From: Porodaedalea pini | Lineage: Eukaryota > Basidiomycota > Agaricomycetes > Hymenochaetales > Hymenochaetaceae | Length of the DNA stretch: 64,000 bases | NCBI GenBank assembly: GCA_002794775.1 | Contig: NBAY01000003.1 | Location: 1,798,001 to 1,862,000 of the forward strand | Reading direction: 5' to 3' | In this document: piece after piece, positions 43,620-54,635 of the stretch | Position numbering within the stretch: position 1 is the first letter of the stretch | Layout of the letters: every line of letters begins with the position of its first letter | Translations under genes and position numbers: made by a program | Notes under the pieces: model-generated | The model's input: only the letters and a program-made list of their open reading frames with translations | The model's database searches: none | What the model was told of the DNA's origin: nothing

Positions 43620-46600
43620 ATGTCTCCAATTCACCTGCTGCAAATCAATCCGCTTACTGTCCATGAGCATTACACTGACAGTAGTGAGAGCAGTTACAGC
43701 AGCAACAGCAACAGCGATGATGAAGCACCTGTCAGTGATCTAGCAGAGGATCCAAGGGTCTCTATCTCAGCAGCAAGCAACGGTAGAAAGCAGGCAAGTT
43801 TTTTTTTTTTTTTGCTGAGCAGGCGACTGATTAGCTATCGATACAGGTAAGGCTTTTGGGGGATGATGAGACATGGAGTACAGTTAAACAAGAGCTTTAT
43901 ATGTCATCAGACGATGAGTCAATAGCAGTGAGTGGCCATCAACCTTTTACATAACGCATTAATATTCACCTGATTCTATTCAAGACAAATCACAAGGAAA
44001 AATTAGAATGGGATGATTGTGAGGGTCAAGATAGTACTAGTGAAGATGAGGACTCAGAGTTCATGGTGAGAAAAGAGGTTGTTTTATTTGGATGCCTATT
44101 GATACATAACCAGCCGCAATCCGCAGAAAACCTATTGTCGGATTTCGAAGAGTATAAAAGCAAGATTCAAGATCTTATTATGGAAATGGAGTACAATTCC
44201 AAGGTTGCTACGCCATGTGAATGCAACAGGCCAGCTAAGATGTGTTTATATCATTGCTTCGACTGCACACGGGTCAATGTTGTCTGCGATACATGTCTAT
44301 TAGAATGACATGTTTATTGTCCTTTCCATTGGAGCAATGGACAGGCTCATATTTTGAGTGCATAGATCTCAGTTTACTTGGTCTCAAGATTCACCTGGGC
44401 CATAGCAGTCATGAATGCCCATCAACAACATCTGAGGGCTATGATCTTTCAGTAGGTGATGTGAACGGTCTTCACAAATGCCGAGTTGTGTACTGTGCAT
44501 GTGCAGAGAGGCTCGAAACCGTCCTACAATTGATAAGATACAGTCTATTTCTCGCATCTGTCAAGCTGCCCAAAGTAGCCTTTACATTCAATGTGCTTCG
44601 AGATTTCCATACACATACTACTGTGTCAAAGAAATCTGCTTATGACTATATGATCGGCCTTCAAAAGAAAACTAATAACTTTCTCCCTTCCAAAGTAAAG
44701 GTATGTTTATTCACTTTGTATTCTTTGGTCTTCAAATGAAATTTATCATATAGGTTCCTTCTCAACAATTCATTCATATAGCGCATTACTGGTGATTTCT
44801 ACTCACCAAGCAAAGGAGTGGTCAGCTTCACTGAGTTGAAGATACATTGCTCTCTCGACCACGTGGATCATTCGTGGTTGTTTGTCTGGCATGTCCAATT
44901 CCAGGCTTCAATGCTGACCAGGAACTTAGCTTGCAGTAAGTGATATGTTACTCATACAAATAATTATCTTTATAGACGTCATTCTGGGAAGCTACAAAAA
45001 TCAGAAAAATATGTCAGTGGATGCAAACTTTCACCTCATCGGTCTGAACAAGAAGAATAACCTTCACGAGAGGGCAATGTGGGATGGACATGGATACGTC
45101 AGAAAACAAGAGGATCTTGATGCTCATATCAATAAGTATAAGGTGTTCACGGAAGAGGTATGTATGCCACGAAGTATTCAAAGATTTAATTCTTATAAAA
45201 CAATAGAAATCTACTTGTTCGAAATTTCAAGCCATCGAGAACGCAAATATGCTGAAGCATCATGGCCAGAATGCAAGTGGCCTTGTTATGGTTCTATGTT
45301 GGCATGGACTCGGAGAACCCGAAGGTGCGGTGAACCTACAATATGGCGAAAGGTGTGTTGGTATGACCATCATAGTCTTGTAGATAACATTGAAGTTGGT
45401 TTAACAGACATGTTAATGTGGACTACGTGCTTGCAGGTGTGCTAAAGGGCAAGGACCATATTAAATGGTTCCTTCTTTCATATGATATTGGCTGCCAGTA
45501 CTCCATTAAACTCGTAAAGCAATTCAAAGAATGTTTCCCCAAGGCTGTCAATATGATCCATGATATGAAGATTCTCGTTGGCAAGTTACATCTTTTTGGA
45601 CACATTGAGTCATGCCAGTATGGCTTTTCATTCAATTACACTAATGGTGTTGGTCATACCGATGGTGAAGAAGTCAAACGCTGATGGTCATAAGCCAATC
45701 AAGTTGCTGGTAGTACAAAACAAATGGGACCAGGTCATTGTTGTGATACACTGGATGACATTATTGGTGCATGGAACTGGATGAAGTTGGAATTTATGGG
45801 TACATTTTGTGCAATTTCATGTCTTATATAACAATAATAAAGGCTTTTCTAACTTAGCTCGGACACTTGCTAAGCGCTACACAAAAGCGCAGGAGACCTA
45901 CAAAAAAGTAAAGCTTAGCTTTGATTCGTCAGATGCAAGTATGCGACACATCTATGGGGAAAAGCTCATCAAGAAGTGGGAGAGCATGGACACGACGCCT
46001 TACAAGGATGAAAAGGGTGAATGGGATAGTGTCTATCGGCCTAAGCTTTCTTGTAAGTTTGGTTTCCCATTCATTGCAAGGATGTGCAGATGTTGAGCTT
46101 TAGCCTCTTCCCAGTGTCGGAACCAGTGCTTGTGCTTCCAAAAGAGTTTGCTGAGTTTATCTGCTAGATCCTTCACAAGCCAAGGTACTTGAGAGTGAGG
46201 CTCTCCAGAATGGGAATGGGCACCTCGCAAAGGCAAGAGGTAAGCTTGCTATTTTCATAAGCTTTGGTATGACCCTTCAGTTTCAGTGGTGAGAAGTTCA
46301 GTGAGGTTTTCATTTTTATAACTAACTTCTATTATACAGATGTGAATTGATGTCGAAGAAAGGAGGCTCACCCTCTCTCACTAGCTACAAACATGATAAG
46401 AAGATTTTTTGCTCTCGGCAAATGTTGTTCATGCCCACTCTACGAGATTTTGTGGAAGAGCACAAGATAGATGGCATTGAAGAAAAAATATGGCTTCCTT
46501 CCTCTTTTTCAAAAGCTGACCATGTTACTTTCCAGCTGGACGAACTTGCAGAGATAGAATATAGATTACGAGAAGGCAAAGCATATGATGCTCTCCATGG

Positions 46601-47331
46601 ATTGAAGTTGGCTCTTCATGAACAAAGCTATTTAGAGAGTCAGCATGGCAAATACAGGTTTGGAAACAAAAGCAATACATAGACTGTGGTGGCACAGAAG
46701 CAAGCCAGAGACAAGAAGTGGAAATGGGCTAACAAGTATCAAGTGACGCATGCTGCGCTTGTCTCACTTGGAATGGATGAAGCAAAGATTCCCCTTCGTC
46801 CACTGAAGGATGAAGATATGTATCGGCCATCAATCACCAAGCCACACAAACTTGGCTCTGGGAGAAAGACAGATGGATGGGTATGGAAAATGGGCCATAA
46901 AGTGAAGGACTCTGAGGATTGGGTCAAAGAAGGCACGTTTACTCACCTTCATATGAGAAACTTAAGCTAATATTTTTGCAGAGGACTGTGTTCTTTGGTT
47001 TCGATCTTGAGCATCACATGACCAGTGGCATGAAGAGCTTATCATAGTCGAGGAAGAATTCAATTGACTGATTCATGGCTTTGAGGCTATGTTGGGGATG
47101 TGGGCCACTGCGGCTTTGCAGACCCCGACTGATGATATACTTGGAGCTTCCGTATATGCTGCTCGCAAATCACACATCTACCACACCATGTCCGACTATG
47201 CTCAAAAGCTCTACACTAAAATACTTTTGCCTTTTGTAGAAAAAAATTCTACCGTCACAGGCATGGTTTGCGATGAAACAAGTCCAACAATGAAGTGCAA
47301 ATGCTCTCCCTCAAGGCAGTCTTGGAAGTGA
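43620..47331 (+). pseudogene. KDZ transposase, decayed
   Basis: KDZ (Kyakuja-Dileera-Zisupton) transposases have a Cys-rich N-terminus and an RNase H-like DDE core. Here, after an acidic Ser-rich start (43620), come a Cys-rich cluster (CNRPAKMCLYHCFDCTRVNVVC), QWTGSYFECIDLSLLGL, FNVLRDFHTHTTVSKKSAYD, MSVDANFHLIGLNKKNNLHE (expected DDE Asp region) and FLLSYDIGCQYSIKL. The family-typical FNYTNGVGHTDGEEVKR (45630-45681) is followed by TGA at 45682, then KQMGPGHCCDTLDDIIGAWNW and the helical C-terminal part (RLREGKAYDALHGLKLALHE). Several stops and frame changes mean it is inactive. Short introns remain, for example near 45135 and 45790. Confidence 0.85.
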
Positions 47332-47715
47332 GGTATTTGTTTTCCTTTTTTTTTCATAATTAACATATACCTGATTGATTATTCTTTTGCAGGATGCAAG
47401 TAACATGCATGTTCAGTGAATTGATCTCATTATTCAATAACTTAGACAATCATTTTGTTTTCTGGTCTATGAACCATTCTTTGTGAATGGATCTATATGT
47501 GTTTTGCCATTTGTAGCAAGTCTAAGCAGGCTCTGGTTCGAACTGTTCTTAGCTTACAAACATATTCTTTAAATGGCAACAAACTACTTAATATGTACAT
47601 ATACCGAATGGATCAGGTGGCTGATCCATTCTAACTGAAAACCAATTGTTTAACTGAACGAAGCTCCTGTGAATTTGCATTCACCCTAAGCGCTCTCCCT
47701 TTTGCTATGTAGATA
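47332..47715. other. AT-rich interval after KDZ remnant
   Basis: It may contain the last KDZ exon after an acceptor at about 47394. It holds a perfect 11-bp-arm palindrome at 47606-47631. No gene is supported. Confidence 0.4.
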
Positions 47716-48606
47716 CAGTAGGCAAAAAAAGTATTGCATCACCCCTCTGAACCAAAGTTTAGTCTGTAACTCCCTCGAAGAACATATCTTTTCTTCATGC
47801 TCTATAGGCTTGTAGGCCTCCATGAAGAGACTATCTATCCTGTATAAGAACCCATGCTCTGTAGTGTAAGAGATGAAATGAGCTCTAATATATATTTCAA
47901 AATAAGGCTAAAAGAGAGATTTAACTTGCCCTATAAATTTAATATGAGGCAAGACCTTTTTGCACTGCCTGTATTTAGAGATGTATACAGTATTTCTATG
48001 CTTCTGTAACATTAGGAGAGAAGAATTGTATCTGTGAAAAATATACTTCAGTAAATTGTGATGAAAATCTAAGCCTAAATATTAGACCATGAAAGATAAA
48101 GCACACTTGATGCAAGCACATCAATATGTCCATTTATTTTATGTCACTGCAGAAGGTATTAGTAGCCTTCTTACATGCAGGTACCCATAGTATTATATAG
48201 ATAGTTGTACTCTGAAAAGCATACTTTTTCTGATGTTCTTCTTTATAGACCAAATTTTCATCACAATTTACTGAAGTATATTTTTCACAGATACAATTCT
48301 TCTCTCCTAATGTTACAGAAGCATAGAAATACTGTATACATCTCTAAATACAGGCAGTGCAAAAAGGTCTTGCCTCATATTAAATTTATAGGGCAAGTTA
48401 AATCTCTCTTTTAGCCTTATTTTGAAATATATATTAGAGCTCATTTCATCTCTTACACTACAGAGCATGGGTTCTTATACAGGATAGATAGTCTCTTCAT
48501 GGAGGCCTACAAGCCTATAGAGCATGAAGAAAAGATATGTTCTTCGAGGGAGTTACAGACTAAACTTTGGTTCAGAGGGGTGATGCAATACTTTTTTTGC
48601 CTACTG
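47716..48606. mobile_element. TA-flanked foldback element (0.89 kb)
   Basis: The tips CAGTAGGCAAAAAAAGTAT and ATACTTTTTTTGCCTACTG are exact reverse complements flanked by TA (47714-47715 and 48607-48608). The arms are about 350 bp each around a loop of about 185 bp. The CAGT… tip and TA target are characteristic of the Tc1/mariner superfamily. No transposase ORF is present. Confidence 0.9.
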
Positions 48607-48978
48607 TATGTATCAAAATCGTGCAATGGGTATTGAATAACATTCATGGATGACTCGTATTGGCTGGGAACACAGTTCAAAGCATGAACAGGACAACATT
48701 TGGAAGAAATAAAGGAACTATTTACCTCCATTTTATAATGTGAACATTCAATGAATTGTTTGCATTTAAAACTCTACATCGCCTAAGGTTTCTTTGCATT
48801 TTGAAACTCCGCCATGAATGAGGCGCGTTCTTGCCCCGTGATTTACAATTTATAAGTGCTGCTGTCTACTACTAGCAGGCTCCCAACCACTACATGAAAC
48901 TGAGAAACTAACAAACTGAGCCAGACGTAGTGCATAATAAGGTGGGGCGTAAAAATGTGATGTGTAACTAAAAGGTTA

Positions 48979-49953
48979 CAGCCTTTTTCATAAGTCCTGT
49001 GACACATGCATGTCACGTGAAGTGAGCTGCGTCAGAGCCAAAGTATCGAAAAATTAGAATGAATGCCTATTTTCTTTGTGAATTCTGCACAGAACCTGCT
49101 CATTATAGCCTTTTTCATAAGTCCTGCGACACGTGCATGTCACGTGAAATGAGCCACGTCAGAGCCAAAGTGTCAAAAAATTAGAATAAATGTTGATTTT
49201 CTCTGTGAATTCTGCACAGTACCTGCTCATTAAGTACTCAAAAAAAAGGCACGGTTCTCAGGAGAAGAAATATGTAAAATATGGAGCAATAAATTGACTG
49301 TGTAGGCAGGTGGAGATCAAACAAGTGCAGCTGGTCTGTTCTCTCACCCATTTCCACTGAGATTCAAAAATTATGGCTCCCCTACATCTACCTATAAAAT
49401 TCTTTCCTGTATCTGTAAATTAAGTATATGACTATACCAACATCTCCTGCAAGTTTGAAGCCAATCCATTCAGTATTCATGGTGCAGCAGCAAGATTTGT
49501 GTTCCACTTCAAGCTCTTTCCACCCTCCTTTTCTCACAATAGGTCTTGCAGAGTAGAACACAAATCTTGCTGCTGCACCATGAATACTGAATGGATTGGC
49601 TTCAAACTTGCAGGAGATGTTGGTATAGTCATATACTTAATTTACAGACACAGGAAAGAATTTTATAGGTAGATGTAGGGGAGCCATAATTTTTGAATCT
49701 CAGTGGAAATGGGTGAGAGAACAGACTAGCTGCACTTGTTTGATCTCCACCTGCCTACACAGTCAATTTATTGCTCCATATTTTACATATTTCTTCTCCT
49801 GAGAACCGTGCCTTTTTTTTGAGTACTTAATGAGCAGGTACTGTGCAGAATTCACAGAGAAAATCAACATTTATTCTATTTTTCGACATTTTGGCTCAGA
49901 CGCAGCTCATTTCACGTGAAATGCACGTGTCGCAGGACTTATGAAAATGGCTG
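48979..49953. mobile_element. TA-flanked foldback element with duplicated left tip (0.97 kb)
   Basis: The tips CAGCCTTTTTCATAAGTCCTG and CAGGACTTATGAAAATGGCTG are flanked by TA (48977-48978 and 49954-49955). The arms meet around a loop of about 50 bp near 49530. The left tip occurs twice in tandem, at about 48979-49107 and 49108-49235 (period about 128 bp), while the right has one copy. The inner left copy matches the right tip better. No coding capacity. Confidence 0.85.
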
Positions 49954-49955
49954 TA

Positions 49956-50669
49956 AACAGGACTAGTACTGTTCCTTTGAACACTTCGCATTTTCTCCCG
50001 CAACACACAATTTCTGACTTTCAAAAAAATATGGTAAGTGTATATGTAGTAGGACTATATATGTGCCAATTTTCATAGGAATATGTTGAGTGATTAAATT
50101 CAAATAAATCAAAAACCATGAAAAACAGAGCAGGATTTGCACAATCTGTGTTGTGCAAATTTGTTTCTATTATTTCTTGCCTAATATTTCTTTAATAAAT
50201 CTAAGTGAGTGATGAAGCACTATCTTGGTTATCTATTGGATGCTTTTTTTTGGCAAAAGGATGTGATGTATAAATTATGGATGGCAGAAAGTGCTGGGAG
50301 GTCCTGAAATGTGATGAACAAGTAAGGCAATGGGATGACATAATATGTTACCTTGCCGATCCAAGCTTACAAACAGTGTAGTCTCACAGGTGTTCAAAGT
50401 GGGGATCGGCATTGCCCATTAGAAAAGTGTGAACACTTTTTTTTGGTCGGAGTGTAAATACCTACTTAGAATAGAAATTTGTGGCAACACGCTTGGCAAA
50501 AGTTTTGTTAGCACACGTAGAAACGCTAGAAATTCTGCTGGCAGTTCCCCGGACAGAATCTGTCGAGATTAAGTTGTGGGGTGTGTAATGAGAAGCCCCG
50601 AGGGAACGTTTTTGAGGTCGATCAGTCGATTATATGCTTCTGCCGCCGCTTATTTGCCCAGCAGCAGCA
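49956..50669. other. AT-rich interval without gene
   Basis: No reading frame or RNA gene is supported. The sequence is AT-rich, with short inverted words only. Confidence 0.5.
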
Positions 50670-53600
50670 CTAAGAATTATCTACAGAATTACTAGTACAA
50701 GCCGAATTATCATACCTATCTAATGCATTAAGTAGTTCCATTAATTTATCTGCTTTTTTCTTCATCTTGCTGTCTATGGGTATCTGGGTATCTATAATCC
50801 TAAGCTTGTCCAATTGATCCTTCAGCTGTGGCACAGTCATCTTCATCACAAGTTCACGATGGTGCTGGATATCGATCGCATCAAGACGCTCTTGCTTTTC
50901 TGACTTCTTCTGGGCTCGAGCTTCGTCTTTCTGTCGTTTGCTGGCTATATCCTCCATGTGTTCCTCGTGAATTTCTCGCCGCCGCTTCCTATCGAGTCCC
51001 ATGGCATCCCTTTCACGTGCTTCTTTTCTCAGAAAGAACTCGTGCTCATGACCGGTAAGCATTGTATCCATGAAATCTTGCGTGTCGTTTTGTCGAAACC
51101 TAAAAATTGAATTGAATAGCTTTATTGTTCCCGATGGATTTTTTCGCGCGAAGATTCGATAGGTGCCAAGAGCACCCTCATTTGCGTCATTCGTCGGCGG
51201 CATCCATGCAAGCTCTTTTTCTCCTTCGGTAAGTGCTGCGATTGTTCCGTTGTCTGAAAACTCTGATGTAAACCTCTCCCAAGTCTCCAGTGCCCCGGAA
51301 AGAAATGCTTGGAAGATTTCCTCGAGGTGCGGCAGCTCTGACGAAATCTTGTGGATTGCATTGACTGCGTCGGCACGTTTCCAGCTCTCGTACCCATTCA
51401 AGGTCACAACGCACGGATCCGAGTCAGGAGAAAGGATGAGATGAGGTTCGTCTATGAGCTTTTTTATGTGGGTCTTGACTCTTTGCTGCAAGGGACCAAG
51501 CTCGAGCGTGTTCGTGTGCGTGAGTCCAGTGCTGCGAACAGACGAAATATACGAAAACGAGACGGCCTCTTGGTAAAGCGCAAGTGTTGCAAGCTCTGTG
51601 AGCGTCAGGAGATCCTCGAGACCCTTCAAGACGTTCGACTCGAGGTGATTGAGGGTTCGCTTTTCTTTTGAGTCTCGAATAAAGTGCATATACTCAACAT
51701 AAAAGTCCAGGTTTGCTATAATCTCAGCTGCCGCTTCGAGGTACGAGGAATAACGAGTGTTGGAAGTGTCAGGGAAAGTGAAGATACGTCCAAGGATCAT
51801 TAATGCGTAGTCTCGAAATGTGTGTTGCTGACCTTTTTTGTCGTCTTTGTGATTCAGTAGCGCACCTATCAGACTAGCCAGCTTGACGGCGCCCCCTATT
51901 GTTATGTCATGCGCTCATTTCTCGGCTGCACTCTCCCCCTCTCCCTGGCCTTCCGTGAGCTCAAGGACGGCCGCGTTATCTCGATTCGCGAGCCCAACAG
52001 GTGAGATCCCGAGTTTTTTCCATTGTTTGCGCATCCCTGAATCGCCTCCCTTGACGGCATTCAGATCCTTGTGCATATCGCACCCAGTCCAGACGAAGAG
52101 CTTCAGCTGTCGTCTTTCCTCCTCCGAGAGCGCAAGGTAAGCCTCCCCAGAAAAAGATTCCGACAACCTATTCATCATTTCTAACTCCTTCTCTGCTTGA
52201 TCTTGCGCACTCAGGTTTTCCCATACAGACTCACCGCCAAGCTCGGCGATCAGGGCCACCTTAGCCTCCAAAATGAGGACATCACACTCCTCCGGCCTTT
52301 TGGAAAAGAGACAGAGCGCGCCAAGTCCCCGCATAGACAATTCTTCCTTCCAAGCGGCAAGCAGACGATGCTTCGACTTCTGGTCTTTGGCGTGGTCCCC
52401 ATGCGAGCCCGCGTACTTCATGGCCAGGAACGCCTCATCAAATGGCTGTGCCAGCAGCTCGGTCGTCGAAGCCAGGGGGCTTTTCTTGAAGGTATTGATA
52501 ATGTCGTCAAGGCAAGTAATATCACCTTGTTTCTGAGTTTCGGAGCGATGATTCGCTGACATTCGGACACCAGCGAATCGAACCTTGTGCTCGACAGCCT
52601 CGAGAGGAGCAGAATCCGAGGAATGTTCGGTGGATACGGAGGTCGGATTCAGGTACGTTTTCGACGCTTGAAGATTGATATGGAACGATTCAAAGTTTTG
52701 GTTCTTGTTACTTGTTCCGTCTCCTCCGGTCGTAAAACCTAGGAAGGTGAGTATATGCATTTGGCTTTGTATTTTTAAATTAACTTACCTGGAGTCTGAA
52801 GGAGTTCATAGCCCAGCTGTACGTCGACAGCTACGTCTCCTTCACCCAGAATCCGGCCAACCATTCGCTGACTTGGCGAACGCTTCCTTTTTTTAGACTT
52901 CGAGGCTTTCGTCCCAAGAAAGATGCCTGTAAACTGGACGAAAGCCTCGACGATCTTGCCGGCATTCGAGGTAGGACATCCAAGTAAGACGAGCCGACGA
53001 ACAAGCGAGTGAACCGGTGAAGTATAAACACCCTTCTCTGTGAGTCGAATCGTCCTACGAGCATCTGATCTGAACCATTTTAGGTGTTGTATACGTCCTT
53101 GAGCTCGAGAGAGCCGCATAAGAAGCATGCGGCTTTTCTTTCGTGAAGTCAAGTGGCGCTTCTGTGAGTTCAAAATAAATTGCTGCTTTTCTGTTTGCAG
53201 TTTGCTCAGCGATTTCTCTTGCAGTTCCAGATGATAGTGAGCATCCTGAAGCTCGGAGCTTGCTAGATTGAGTGAGTGGAGGTGGGAATGTGCTACGGAT
53301 TGGATGTATTTGGCTTGAGTATGAGCGGCGGTAAGTTCAGCTTCAGATCTTGTAAGTTTGTTTTGATTTTTGCTGATATGAGATTCTAATAACTTGTTCT
53401 TGGATCGCAGGTTCGAGACGACGGCTTGTAAGCATCTGACGGCCTTTCGCTCGTTATAAAGGCCAGATGAAGAACGAGAAGCTCGAGTTCAAGCTCTGTC
53501 GAGGCGTTTGGAGGTGGAAATAAGTGAGTCTTTTGTTGATTTAAGCTCCAGTTCATTAGCTGCGATGTTCGCTTGTAGGTTTTCAATGGTGATTCGAAGG

Positions 53601-53860
53601 TTGTTATTGAGTTCGGTTTGTGAGTTAGTGAGATCGTGAAGTTCGGTGAGTTCCTGCTGTTTCTCTTGTAATTGAGCCGTAAGGCTCTCAATCCTCTCCG
53701 TGGCTGACCGGGTATGTCTAGGTATTGTATTATTTATTTGTCTGTCGACATCCCGTGCATCGCTATCGATTCCGGCAGGTACGTCTGCATCAGGAGGTGA
53801 ATGTCGAAGCAAGCGTGCCACCCGCAGCGCCGACCGCTGCTGAGCCGCTCGTTTCGACAT
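50670..53860 (-). pseudogene. Agaricomycete-expanded protein with possible DDE-like core; one TGA
   Basis: The minus strand encodes a coiled-coil N-terminus (ESLTAQLQEKQQELTELHD), a basic region, then RRTIRLTEKGVYTSPVHSLV. A core follows with TTGGDGTSNKNQNFES, VWTGCDMHKDLNAVKGGDSG and, after an in-frame TGA at 51915-51917, SLIGALLNHKDDKKGQQHTF, FPDTSNTRYSSYLEAAAE, LETWERFTSEF and WMPPTNDANEGALGTYR. The C-terminus is a Lys/Arg-rich coiled coil. I recall this layout as a large family of unknown function in mushroom genomes. The spaced Asp (GDGT), Asp (GCDMHKDLN) and Glu (NDANEGALG) suggest an RNase H-like DDE transposase, but this is inference. The TGA replaces one codon in otherwise continuous coding. 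It probably became inactive recently. Confidence 0.6.
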
Positions 53861-54635
53861 CTAAGGACTTAAAACAAGTTGTAAGTTACTTGTATGCATA
53901 TATACATTCTATACATACCATCAGGAAAAAGTTGCGCGGCCTGTATAGTCTTATATACCATATAAGGCATTGTACATCTTTTGATAGGTTTATAATCGAC
54001 TTATCGGTCATTGATTGCAATACAGATTGAATACAAGTTGTTTAAACTCATATAAGGTGTATACAAGTTAGATAGATGCTTACAAGAGTTATAAAAGTGT
54101 ATTGATCTTCGTATATATCAAATTGAAGCCCAATAACATACTAATAAGGTCTGAAAAGTACTTATTATGGTCAGACAAGACGGCAACAAGACCTGCCGAA
54201 TGCTTGTAATGAATCTGTAAGCATGCTGATGCTCTTAAAATTATAATACAGTCAAACCTGTGTACAAGCATTGGCCTCGGTGGACATGTCGGCCAATGCA
54301 TATACACAGGAATGCTTGTCTGTGTTATTGCGTAATAAACAAATAAAGTTATTTCCATTTATGGAATGCTGTCTCACACGATCCAATGTCAAGACCCACG
54401 CGTGCGGGTGATGACATTTACATTATTTTTAGCTGTTAAAAAGTTGCAAAGGACATTTTAGGTATGCTTATACACAGGTTCAACTGTACATGACTTGCAA
54501 AAGTGTTATAAGTTAAGAGGAGAGTATTAATATGATTATATACGAGTTATATGATTTGTACCGAACAAGAGTGGCTCGAGCTTACTGGAGACGCGTGATC
54601 ATAAATTATCCATATAAGAATACACATGTGATACT
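53861..54635. other. AT-rich interval with a small MITE
   Basis: Apart from the 238-bp MITE at 54249-54486, I see only AT-rich sequence. The open frame at 54532-54999 on the plus strand is the complement of the acidic tail of the Plavaka protein. Confidence 0.5.
54249..54486. mobile_element. Small TA-flanked MITE (238 bp)
   Basis: The tips CAGTCAAACCTGTGTACAAGCAT and ATGCTTATACACAGGTTCAACTG are imperfect reverse complements flanked by TA (54247-54248 and 54487-54488). The CAGT(C/T)(A/G)AACCT tip resembles pogo/Tigger-type members of the Tc1/mariner superfamily. Its middle (54385-54420) contains AAGACCCACGCGTGCGGGTGATGACAT, related to the 22-bp repeats at the inner ends of the giant element's arms. 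Confidence 0.75.
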
